Of a DNA stretch of 21,376 bases, positions 9,055 through 16,668 are shown piece by piece. The translations under genes and the position numbers were made by a program. The notes under the pieces are model-generated. The model was not told the origin of the DNA and did not search any database. It saw nothing but the letters and a program-made list of their open reading frames with translations. This DNA is from Tricholomella constricta (taxonomy: Eukaryota > Basidiomycota > Agaricomycetes > Agaricales > Lyophyllaceae). How positions within the stretch are numbered: the first letter of the stretch is position 1; every line of letters begins with the position of its first letter. The stretch lies in the NCBI GenBank assembly GCA_013368375.1, contig JAACJP010000095.1, forward strand, positions 1-21,376, written 5' to 3'.

Positions 9055-9637
9055 GATTATATTGCTATATTTTTTCATAATATAAGAATCTTACTACAAA
9101 GATCAATCTTAAGATGCCATTATTTTATTAAAAACAAAATAAGCATTAATTAAAAAAATAAAATTTTCTCTTCTAAACTAAAAACTCTTAAGCCCTTTCT
9201 GCCTGCGGCTGCCGGAGTTCTCCCTATACTCCACTCTATACCTTAAAGGACTCCGCAGCCAGGAAAGGATAAAGGACAGGACAAAAGGAAAAAAGAAATA
9301 ATTTTATTTCTTTTTTCCTTTTATTTTTTTATCATCTTTTAAATTTGTTTTTGATCTAAATTATTTTTATCAAAAGTTAATTATATTCATTATAAAAAGA
9401 GTATTATCCTTCTGTAGCTTCTGTAGCTTCTGTAGAATCTGTAGCTTCTGTAGCTTCTGTAGAATCTGTAGCTTCTATAGAAAAGAGCTACTATCTTTTT
9501 TCTTTATAGCTTTTCTTTTTTTTTTTAATATCTCTTCTCCCCTTAGCTACCTCTTCTTCGTTAGGAAAGAGGTAAAGGGGGTCTGTGCTCCGCAGATGAG
9601 ACAGTAAATTAAGATCGAATTATAAATTGTTTATAAA
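9055..9637. other. Spacer trnV-cox2
   Basis: No open frame. It contains an imperfect inverted repeat (CTGCGGCTGCCGGAG near 9202 against CTCCGCAGCCAGG near 9250), a 9-base array (9409-9480), and a hairpin with arms CCCCTTAGCTACCTCTT (near 9538) and AAGAGGTAAAGGGG (near 9566-9579). The hairpin lies 60-100 bases upstream of the cox2 start and could sit in its leader. Confidence 0.7.
9409..9480. repeat. 9-base array (CTTCTGTAG x8)
   Basis: Eight contiguous 9-base units in the order C C C A C C A c, where C is CTTCTGTAG, A is AATCTGTAG and c is CTTCTATAG. The repeated CCA pattern shows a higher-order duplication of 27 bases. Confidence 0.95.
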
Positions 9638-10399
9638 ATGGCATTATTTTTCTCAAATTTTAATAGTATCTTTAATGATGCTGCACAACCTTGGCAATTA
9701 GGATTTCAAGATAGTGCTGCACCAGGTTTCACAGGTCTGGTAACATTACATAATACAATTGGATTTTATTTAATTGTTATAAGTTTTGCAGTTTTCTGGA
9801 TTCTTCTTTCAGTTGGTTATTACTATAATTCAACTAAAAATCCTATTGCACATAAATATCTAACACACGGTACTATAATTGAATTAATTTGGACAATTTC
9901 ACCAGCATTAATTTTAATTGCTATTGCTTTCCCTTCTTTCAGATTATTATATCTAATGGATGAAGTAATATCACCTACATTAACAATTAAAGTTGTAGGT
10001 CACCAATGGTATTGGTCTTATGAATATTCAGATTTCGTGACAGATCAAGGAGAATCTATTGATTTCGATTCTTATATGATACCTGAATCAGATTTAGAAT
10101 TAGGTCAATTCAGATTATTAGATGTTGATAATAAATTAATTGTACCAGTAGATTGCCATATTAGATTAATTGTAACAGGTTCAGATGTAATCCATGCTTA
10201 TTCAGTACCTTCTTTAGGATTGAAATTAGATTGTGTACCAGGAAGATTGAATCAAGTTTCTTTCTTGGCTGAAAGACCAGGTACTTTCTACGGTCAATGT
10301 TCAGAAATTTGTGGAGTTTGGCACGGATTTATGCCTATTGTAGTTGAAGCTGTATCTTCTCCTGATTTCTTAGTATGGATTGACACAGCTTCTCAATAG
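9638..10399 (+). CDS. cox2: Cytochrome c oxidase subunit 2
   Basis: Cox2 accepts electrons from cytochrome c at the CuA centre of complex IV and lies in the inner membrane with its C-terminal domain in the intermembrane space. The 253-residue product has the family's usual length. Two membrane helices lie at about 40-62 and 80-103. The aromatic motif GHQWYWSYEY is at 121-130. CuA ligands are present: H186, then C221, E223, C225, H229 and M232 in GQCSEICGVWHGFM. The mature N terminus probably begins near NDAAQPWQ (13-20), as fungal Cox2 usually has a short cleaved leader. The start ATG is the only sensible one. The gene ends in TAG followed at once by TAA. It is uninterrupted by introns and is separated from trnV and trnA by long spacers, so it may be transcribed with them as one unit. 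Confidence 0.98.
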   Translation: MALFFSNFNSIFNDAAQPWQLGFQDSAAPGFTGLVTLHNTIGFYLIVISFAVFWILLSVGYYYNSTKNPIAHKYLTHGTIIELIWTISPALILIAIAFPSFRLLYLMDEVISPTLTIKVVGHQWYWSYEYSDFVTDQGESIDFDSYMIPESDLELGQFRLLDVDNKLIVPVDCHIRLIVTGSDVIHAYSVPSLGLKLDCVPGRLNQVSFLAERPGTFYGQCSEICGVWHGFMPIVVEAVSSPDFLVWIDTASQ

Positions 10400-11108
10400 T
10401 AATATATTTATAGATATATAAAAAATATTTAAATATTTTTGTTTGGATTGATATAATTTATTAATAGTAATATAAAACTAATAGTTATAATAATATTTTA
10501 GATTTTTATATTCAAATATTTTCCTTACATTTATTATTTAATTTGTAAATAAATTAATAAACAACCCCTGATTTATTATATACTTAAAGCTATTTAAAAT
10601 TTAGTAATTGAAGACTTAAAATAAGATAAAAAGATAAAAGATAAGATAAAATACTTCTTAAAAACTTAAAAGAATCTGAATCTGTAAGCACTCCCCGCCG
10701 CGCAAATATTTCTGTAATAGAAAAAGATGTTTTAATTATTTTTATTTAACCTTTTTAATCTTGAAACTCTTTTAATTATCTTTAAAAAGAAATAAGCTAT
10801 TTGAACCTACGCGGCTATGCGGCTAAAATAAAATAAAAATAAAAATAAAATTTTTCTTAGTAACTTCTTAGTAACTTAGTAAAAAAAATTTTATAATATT
10901 TACTAAAAATCTTAATATCATAATATAAACTAAAGATCTTAATATTAAAAAGTTAAAAGAGGTTAATAATATTTATAAAGGGAAGAAGGGAAGAAAATAA
11001 AATTATTTTATTTACTAAATATAAAATATAAAATAAAAATAAAATAATAATAATAAGATGCGCTTAAAATAAAAATAGGGAATCTGATAATGAAAAAAAA
11101 AATAAAAA
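10400..11108. other. Spacer cox2-trnA
   Basis: Very AT-rich and without an open frame above background. Small GC patches occur at 10691-10704 (CTCCCCGCCGCGCA) and 10807-10823 (CTACGCGGCTATGCGGC). AAGATAAAAGATA-type and AATAAAAATAAAA repeats fill much of it. At 11078-11092 there is a 15-base copy of the trnA 5' region. Confidence 0.7.
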
Positions 11109-11125
11109 GGGGGAATCTGATAATG
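11078..11125. repeat. Duplicated 5' end of trnA
   Basis: GGGAATCTGATAATG occurs at 11078-11092 and again at 11111-11125, where it is the acceptor and D-arm start of trnA. The period is 33 bases, with A-rich sequence between. The first copy stops after the D stem, so it is not a gene. Confidence 0.85.
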
Positions 11126-11179
11126 GTAATCAGTTGTATTTGCATTACAAATATGATAGTTCAAATCTATCTTTCTCCA
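11109..11179 (+). tRNA. trnA: tRNA-Ala (TGC)
   Basis: Acceptor GGGGGAA pairs with TTTCTCC through two G-T pairs; discriminator A. The D arm is TGAT-AATGGTA-ATCA. The anticodon arm TTGTA-TTTGCAT-TACAA has anticodon TGC. The T arm GATAG-TTCAAAT-CTATC is perfect. It reads GCN codons. A truncated copy of its first 15 bases lies 33 bases upstream. Confidence 0.93.
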
Positions 11180-11645
11180 TTTAAAAAATAAATATAAAAT
11201 TATTTTTTTTGTGTTTAAACTATAAAAATTTTATCCTCCCTTTTTATCCGTATACGATTAGGTAGAATACTACTATTTCCTTCATAAGATTCTTTACTCA
11301 AGAGTCAAGAGCAATAGAAAACTGTGGAAGAAAGAAAGGTTATAATTCTAAATTTTTATTTTTATTTTTATTTTTATTTTTATTTTTATTGTTTATCCTA
11401 TACTTTATTTATTTAATAAAGAAATATAAGAAGGGTAGCTAGGAAATTAAATAGGAGTAAGGACTTAAGAGTAAATGATAGAGTTTTATGCTCAAGCTGT
11501 CCTATGTTCCTAAGTCTAAGGTAAGGAAAGAAGTTCTATGGCTTACAGTCTACAACCCTATACTCCTACAAAGAAGGTTCTAGGATCGTGGCTCCGGCTG
11601 CGACTACGCAGGAAGAATTCTTTTTAAAGATAAAATTTTATTAAA
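11180..11645. other. Spacer trnA-trnF
   Basis: No open frame. A 6-base array of TTTTTA lies at 11352-11390. The remainder is AT-rich with moderately mixed composition at 11400-11640; I recognise nothing in it. Confidence 0.65.
11352..11390. repeat. 6-base array (TTTTTA)
   Basis: About six units of TTTTTA in register. The complementary motif AATAAAAATAAA recurs after trnF (11718-11780). Confidence 0.85.
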
Positions 11646-11717
11646 GCCTCGGTTGCTTAGTGGTCCAAGCGCGATTCTGAAGAAATTGAGATGGGAGTTC
11701 AATTCTCTCCCGAGGCA
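11646..11717 (+). tRNA. trnF: tRNA-Phe (GAA)
   Basis: The acceptor GCCTCGG/CCGAGGC is perfect; discriminator A. The D arm is GCTT-AGTGGTCC-AAGC. The anticodon arm CGATT-CTGAAGA-AATTG carries anticodon GAA, and the T arm is GGGAG-TTCAATT-CTCTC. It is the most GC-rich tRNA of the window. Confidence 0.94.
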
Positions 11718-11933
11718 ATAAACAATAAAAATAAAAATAAAAATAAATAATAAAAATAAACAATAAAAATAAAAATAATAATAATAAACAAAGAGGTCTG
11801 TAAATCCGCGTTTACCCCACTCCGCGCTCTGCAGAAAATAGAAAATATTTAATCCTCTTTAAATTAAATATTTTCTTATTTTAACCTTTAAAAATTGAAA
11901 TATTTAATTTTATGAGAAAAAAATTTTTTCAAA

Positions 11934-12005
11934 GTCGAAATAGTTTAATTGGTAAAACGAATTCCTTGTAAGATTTAAATATTGGTTCAATTCCAGTTTT
12001 CGGCA
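11934..12005 (+). tRNA. trnT: tRNA-Thr (TGT)
   Basis: Acceptor GTCGAAA pairs with TTTCGGC (one T-G), discriminator A. The D arm is GTTT-AATTGGTA-AAAC. The anticodon arm AATTC-CTTGTAA-GATTT has anticodon TGT and one T-T mismatch in the stem. The T arm is ATTGG-TTCAATT-CCAGT. It reads ACN codons and lies 126 bases before atp6, with only AT-rich sequence between. Confidence 0.9.
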
Positions 12006-12131
12006 AGATTGTAAGAAATTATATAAAAAAAATATATAATATTAAAAAAAAAAAATATAAAAAATTAAAAAATAATACGCGAAATAAATTTAGAATTAAT
12101 TTACAACAGCCTAAATAAAATCTCTAAAAAA

Positions 12132-12899
12132 ATGTTAGAATTTATAATTTTATCACCTTTAAGTCAATTTGAAGTGTCTAGTTTAATTGGGGTGAATGCT
12201 CCTATTTTAGGATATTTAAATATTACTTTAACAAATTTAGCTTTATATTCTTGTTTTATTTTATTAATAGCAATAGGTTTTCATTTATATGGAAATAATG
12301 ATTCAAATTTAATACCTAATAAATGGTCTATTTCATTAGAGTCTTCTTTTGCTAGTCTAAGTTCAATGGTTAGAGAGCAAATAGGATCTCAAAGTGAAAT
12401 ATATTTACCTTTTGTTTATTCTTTATTCTTTTTTATCTTATTTGGTAATTTAATATCTAATGTACCTTACTCATTTGCTGTTACAGCTAGTGGTGTAGTA
12501 TCTTTAGGTTTAAGTGTTACAATCTTTATTGGTGTAACAATTTTAGCTTTATCAATACATGGATTAACCTTTTTCTCTTTCTTTATACCAGCTGGTACTC
12601 CTTTAGCATTAGTTCCATTATTAGTATTAATTGAATTAGTATCATATTTAGCTAGAGCTGTTTCATTAGGTGTGCGATTATTCGCTAATATTGTTGCGGG
12701 ACACACATTACTTAAAATTTTAAGTACTTATTTATATAAATTATTTTCTGGTAGTGTGCTAATTGCGGTATTAACTTTAATACCTTTTGCAATCTTCTTA
12801 GCATTAGTTGGATTAGAAATAGCAGTTTCTCTAATACAAGCTTTTGTTTTCACATTATTAGTATGTTCATATTTAAGAGATGCTGTTCATCTACATTAG
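12132..12899 (+). CDS. atp6: ATP synthase F0 subunit 6 (subunit a)
   Basis: Subunit a forms the proton half-channels beside the c-ring of ATP synthase in the inner membrane. The 255-residue product has the normal fungal length. The N terminus MLEFIILSPLSQFEV resembles the short leader of fungal Atp6, which is often cleaved. Membrane helices are predictable throughout. The family signature runs ELVSYLARAVSLGVRLFANIVAGHTLL at about 170-196, with the essential Arg in SLGVRLFAN, and the C-terminal helix holds GLEIAVSLIQAFVFTLLVCSYLRDA. The stop is TAG. It is the last gene of the rightward set; past it the gene orientation switches. The opposite-strand open frame at 12467-12706 is its shadow. Confidence 0.98.
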   Translation: MLEFIILSPLSQFEVSSLIGVNAPILGYLNITLTNLALYSCFILLIAIGFHLYGNNDSNLIPNKWSISLESSFASLSSMVREQIGSQSEIYLPFVYSLFFFILFGNLISNVPYSFAVTASGVVSLGLSVTIFIGVTILALSIHGLTFFSFFIPAGTPLALVPLLVLIELVSYLARAVSLGVRLFANIVAGHTLLKILSTYLYKLFSGSVLIAVLTLIPFAIFLALVGLEIAVSLIQAFVFTLLVCSYLRDAVHLH

Positions 12900-13124
12900 T
12901 TAAACCTAAAATATTTTAATTTTTAATATTAAAAAAAAAATACTTAAACCCCCTCTCCTTTATCTACTTATCCTTATCAATTACTCATTTAACTTATACT
13001 TTTAAAGTAAAAAGTAAAGATAAATATTTAAGAGTAAAGATAAAAAAGTAAAATTAAATATTTAAAAGTAAAGATAAAAAAGTAAAAATAAAATAATAAT
13101 AATAATAATAATAATAAGACGCGC
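12900..13124. other. Convergence spacer after atp6
   Basis: The stretch between atp6 (rightward) and the leftward polymerase remnant is AT-rich, with AAGTAAAGATAAATATTTAA-like repeats at 13010-13085 and an ATA/AAT run at 13088-13118. No transcription terminator is recognisable. Confidence 0.65.
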
Positions 13125-13448
13125 ATAAAATAAAAATTTATAACCTGATTCTATACTTTTTTTTATTTCATTACAAGTATAAATACTTGTCCAGCTACCT
13201 AAAGGACTTATTGTAACATAACCCCTTGCTTACTTTTAATTTTAATTTGCAGTAATTTTAGTTTGCAGATATGGAAAATTTAAATTTTCTGGTGTTTCAA
13301 CATCTGCTTCTATAAAGGCCAAATCATTAAGATTAAAATCAGAAATATCTCCTTCTCCTTCCATAAAAGTAGGATTATTAATAGGCATTGGAAAATTTTT
13401 CATAATAATTGGATATAATGAATTAACATTAAAATTTGATTCTCTAAT
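13125..13448 (-). pseudogene. dpo: Remnant of plasmid-type family-B DNA polymerase
   Basis: Read leftwards from 13448, one frame gives 108 codons resembling the palm region of the protein-primed DNA polymerases of fungal mitochondrial linear plasmids. It holds motif A as NVNSLYPIIMKN (near 13380-13427), followed by MPINNPTFMEGEGD, LNDLAFIEADVETPENL, FPYLQT and, further on, TISPLGSWTS and NEIKKSIESGYKF. The frame is broken by three TAA codons (13242-13244, 13236-13238, 13230-13232) but continues in the same phase, so it decayed by substitution. The motif A aspartate expected before VNSLYP is Asn here. The exonuclease domain and motifs B and C are absent from the window. It is bounded by a poly-A/T hairpin region upstream and a GC patch plus ATT repeats downstream. 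A functional product is excluded; the family assignment is from memory of the motifs. Confidence 0.8.
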
Positions 13449-13702
13449 TTATAAGATAAATTATATTAATTATATTAAAAAGAAAAAAGAAGAAGAAGAA
13501 AAAAAAAAATTTTTTTTTTTCCTCTTTTATTTTTTTCTTTTTTTAACTTCTTCTTTTATTTAACTTCTTCTTTTATTTTAAGAGAAGAAGAAGGGATTAC
13601 AATGTATCTAGAGCTTAATATTTTTATTTTAAATATTTTCAATAGGCCGTATTAGAACACGCTGTGGTATTATATTTAAAAATTTTTATTAGTATAATTT
13701 TT
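13449..13702. other. Spacer with long A/T hairpin
   Basis: No gene. A purine run GAAGAAGAAGAAAAAAAAAA meets T(10) and pyrimidine runs CTTCTTCTTTTATTTAACTTCTTC at about 13490-13575. A further AAGAGAAGAAGAAGG follows at 13580-13594. The two strands could fold into long imperfect hairpins between trnR and the polymerase remnant. Confidence 0.6.
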
Positions 13703-13773
13703 ATTCTCTTTTGGACTCGAACCAAAATTAACACTTTAGAAGAATGCAGTTCTAACCGATTGAACTAAGAGAA
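13703..13773 (-). tRNA. trnR: tRNA-Arg (TCT)
   Basis: Read on the - strand, the acceptor TTCTCTT/AAGAGAA is perfect. The D arm is GTTC-AATCGGTTA-GAAC. The anticodon arm GCATT-CTTCTAA-AGTGT has anticodon TCT and two G-T type pairs. The T arm TTTGG-TTCGAGT-CCAAA is perfect. It reads AGR codons. Confidence 0.92.
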
Positions 13774-13871
13774 CTCGATTAAATATAAATTAATACTTTA
13801 TTAAGTTTTTTTCCTTAGAACTAATAATTTAAGCACACTCTTTTGCCTTTTGCCTTTTGCTTTTTTAAATA

Positions 13872-13944
13872 GAGTTAAGAAGGAATTGAACCCTAACTTT
13901 TTAGACTTTGCAGGTCTACTACAGAACCATCTGTAAACTTAACC
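13872..13944 (-). tRNA. trnC: tRNA-Cys (GCA)
   Basis: On the - strand, acceptor GGTTAAG pairs with CTTAACT. The D arm is TACAG-ATGGTT-CTGTA. The anticodon arm TAGAC-CTGCAAA-GTCTA carries anticodon GCA. The T stem is TAGGG/CCTTC with loop TTCAATT, weak at its outer pairs. It lies 98 bases upstream of trnR on the same strand, so the two probably share a transcript. Confidence 0.9.
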
Positions 13945-14289
13945 CTTTAAACATCTTAGTTTAAAATTTTACAATTTTATCATATTAAATTATAATTATC
14001 TTTTTTTTTCTTACTATAAATATAAACAGTTTTACTGGTAAAATTTTTAAAATTTTTTAAAATTAAAAAATTAAAGTCTTTTTATAAGTATATTACAAGT
14101 CTTTTTATAGGTATACTACTTATAAAATAATATTAGTTAAATAAAAATTTTATTAATAAGATTTATAATTTATTCTATACAAATATTAACACAGAAATAG
14201 GAATATTAATTAAAATTTTAATTATCTTAATACATTTATTGTTTAGTTAATTATATTTTTTTAATATAATATCTTCTTCTTTTAATCAA

Positions 14290-14560
14290 ATTCGGTATTA
14301 ACTACTACTTTTATGCTATGCTTATGGAGTAGTGATAACTTTATTGGAGAATAAGAAATGAATAGTGAATAGGAGTAGTTACTTGGAGTAGTGAGTAGGA
14401 GTATTAAGTAGTTACTAGTAAGTAGTTACTATTGAATAATGAGTAATTACTAGTGATTACTTGTGAGTACGGACTATAAAATATGGACTACAAACTAAAA
14501 CTATTGAACAGTGACTAGAGATTAAAAGTAGAACTAGAACTAGTTACTAGTGAGTAGAAA
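14290..14560. repeat. Degenerate TAGTTACTAGTGAGTAG repeat region
   Basis: Variants of AGTAGTTACTAGTRAGTAG and TGGAGTAGTGA recur many times without a strict period. Related ACTAGTAACTAG motifs occur at 8082-8100 and 21286-21325. Confidence 0.7.
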
Positions 14561-15228
14561 AAATAAAAGACTTTAAAAATACCAGGAGTTAAATAATTAT
14601 TTTTTTTTTGTAATTATTCTCTTGTTTTTTTTTTTTATATTAATTTTTTTGTTTGTTGTTTTTATTTAATTTAAGTTTTATTCAAATTAAATACAAGGAT
14701 GAGATAGATATTTTTAAATTACTATATTTACTTCTAATTTTTAAATTACTATATTTACTTCTAATCCAACATTTTTTATTTACTCTAGCTTTCATCTTTG
14801 AAGTTTATCTAGTAATACCGAACCTTTGTACTTGCGCAGCTTGCGCTGAGATTTGTATATTTAATTTAAAGTTTAATATAAATCTATTTGCTTAATTAAT
14901 TAAAGTAGTAGCTTTTTTTAATAAAACTAGTTGTTATTTAATTACTGTTTGTATTTTTGTGTTTATATACTTACCTACTTTCCTATTTTTTAAATTAAAA
15001 AAAACTTAAAATTTAAAAGGTAATAAAGTAAGTTATAGTTACACGAATAGGTTCTTGGTCCCTTTGTCTTTGCCCGCTGCTTAGTTTAAGGTGGAGTGTT
15101 TCCCTTAATTGCATATGGAAGAAGTGTATCTATTTCAGTTTAAAGTTAAACAAATAAGTATTTATATAAAAAAGCTTGTATTCATTAGGGGGTTGAATAA
15201 AAATATTAGTCTTTATAGTTTATCTAAA

Positions 15229-15314
15229 TTAATTTTAATTTTAATTTTAATTTTAATTTTAATTTTAATTTTAATTTTAATTTTAATTTTAATTTTAATT
15301 TTAATTTTAATTTA
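15229..15314. repeat. 6-base array (AATTTT, about 14 copies)
   Basis: A nearly perfect AATTTT hexamer array encodes the spurious Leu-Ile repeat frame on the + strand. It lies downstream of the cob stop in the direction of cob transcription. Confidence 0.95.
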
Positions 15315-15345
15315 ATAAAATAAAACAAAAAATAAAGTGTTTGTC

Positions 15346-15435
15346 TTTTACCTCTTTTACCTCTTTTACCTCTTTTACCTCTTTTACCTCTTTTACCTCT
15401 TTTACCTCTTTTACCTCTTTTACCTCTTTTACCTT
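15346..15435. repeat. 9-base array (TTTTACCTC x9, plus TTTTACCTT)
   Basis: Nine identical TTTTACCTC units and a tenth ending in T run without interruption. In a cob transcript they would read GAGGTAAAA, starting about 85 bases after the stop codon. Confidence 0.97.
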
Positions 15436-15520
15436 AAGGGGTGATTATAAGTATATGCTTGTATTTTTATTATTTAAATTTTTTATTATTTTAAATTTTT
15501 ATCTATATATTATAAATTAA

Positions 15521-15861
15521 TTAATGTTTTTGATTTGTAGCAACATCCATTAAAGTATTTTCACTTATTCCAATAACTGGTACAATTATTAAGAACCAAG
15601 CAAAATAAAATGCAGTTGAAAATTGACCTATTTCTAAATAAGGTGTTTCAGGGTGTTGAGATCCAATCCACATTAAAATGATAAAATCAACAACAAAGAA
15701 CCAGAAAGCTAATTTCATAGCAGGTCTAAATTGATTTCCTCTAATTCTAGATAAATCTGTTAAAGGTAAAATTAATAATATTAATAATGAACCGAACATG
15801 GCTACAACTCCTAATAATTTATTAGGTATTGATCTTAAAATAGCATAAAATGGTAACAGAT
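15521..15861 (-). CDS. cob: Cytochrome b, exon 2 (C-terminal part)
   Basis: The exon supplies residues 274-386 of apocytochrome b. It starts inside the Tyr codon of the PEWY motif: exon 1 gives T, exon 2 gives AT. The frame continues [19 protein letters not shown], the usual continuation after PEWY, then [16 protein letters not shown] and the last membrane helices, ending in [12 protein letters not shown] and TAA. The start at 15861 is fixed by restored protein continuity and by pairing of its first five bases, ATCTG, with the intron guide (P10). The two exons total 1161 bases, 386 residues plus stop, which is the normal length for fungal cob. The first internal ATG (15799) is not a start. 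Confidence 0.96.
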
Positions 15862-15975
15862 CGAAATATTATTATATAAAATTATTTTGTTTTGTGTTAT
15901 TTAATTTGTATAGCATATCTTTATGCATATATTGAAAAATATTGTTTCTAATAATTATCATGCTTTCTTTTCTTT

Positions 15976-16075
15976 TTGCGGAGCGCGAAAGTGCTTAGGA
16001 GCGATGGTATTGTTCTACGGCGTGCGGTCCTACGGCATATAAGCACGTAAGAACGTAAAACCATAGATTTGTAAA
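15976..16075. repeat. GC cluster with inverted repeat inside the intron
   Basis: A GC-rich patch in the AT-rich intron tail contains GTGCTTA (15991-15997) complementary to TAAGCAC (16040-16046). Between them are repeated CTACGGC/GTGCGGTCCTACGGC motifs. A second patch, GCGCGGAGCGCGCGGAGCGAG, lies at 16252-16272. Confidence 0.75.
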
Positions 16076-16608
16076 ACCGTACTTACTTTTACTTTGGGGC
16101 AAACAAATAGCAACAGAATAGATATATAATTTATAACTTTTTTAATGACTATGAATAAAACATTTAATAATTTCATTTCCTACTTTAAATAAATTATTTA
16201 AGGTATTTTAAAATAATTTATTTTTTCAAAAGTGAAAACATAAACAATCAAGCGCGGAGCGCGCGGAGCGAGTAAACCTTTATTTTGAATAAATCCATTA
16301 ATCATAATTTAATAGATTAATCTTCTAGGAGTTAACAATTAGTTTATATTTAAAATAACTATTTTTACAAATTTATACTTAAATTTTAAATTTCTATAAA
16401 AAGTAAAACAAGAAAATATTAAGGTAGAAAATTAAACAAAAGCATAATTTTTGTTTTTATTTTTTCTTATCTACAAAAAATCTTGATTTAATTTCATATT
16501 AAAAATCAAAAATATAATTAAAATAATTTAAATTATTTTTTCTTAAATTACTTTGACCAAAATATAATTCTATTTGTACCTTTTAATTTTCTTTTTTAAT
16601 TTGAGCTT

Positions 16609-16668
16609 CACCTGCCTAGCTGGCAGGCTGGCAGTCTGCCTGTTTGGCAGTCTAATTGTTTGACAGTA
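16609..16668. repeat. 8-base-periodic TGGCAG cluster in the intron
   Basis: Units TGGCAGGC, TGGCAGTC, TGCCTGTT, TGGCAGTC, TAATTGTT and TGACAGTA follow each other every 8 bases. TGGCAG/CTGCCA complementarity allows hairpins. The core resembles the TTGGCAGGAAAGCC repeats at 5297-5330. Confidence 0.8.

Larger units (their letters stand above)
13945..15520. other. Long spacer trnC-cob
   Basis: This is the longest gene-free stretch, about 1.6 kb. AT-rich sequence fills 13945-14290. At 14290-14560 there are degenerate TAGTTACTAGTGAGTAG-type repeats. An AT-rich stretch has a duplicated AAATTACTATATTTACTTCTAAT (about 14716-14764). A mixed-composition patch at 15040-15115 has no recognisable gene. 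Two tandem arrays end it (15229-15314 and 15346-15435). The open frames at 14653-14895 and 15109-15315 are low-complexity, and the second is made by the array. Confidence 0.7.

Noticed and set aside
15000..15130. Short - strand frame beginning MQLRETLHLKL in a patch of less AT-rich sequence
   Set aside because: About 35 codons, no family recognised; possibly another plasmid remnant, but I cannot support it.
15109..15315. Open frame ending in an Ile-Leu repeat
   Set aside because: A translation of the AATTTT hexamer array; no gene features.
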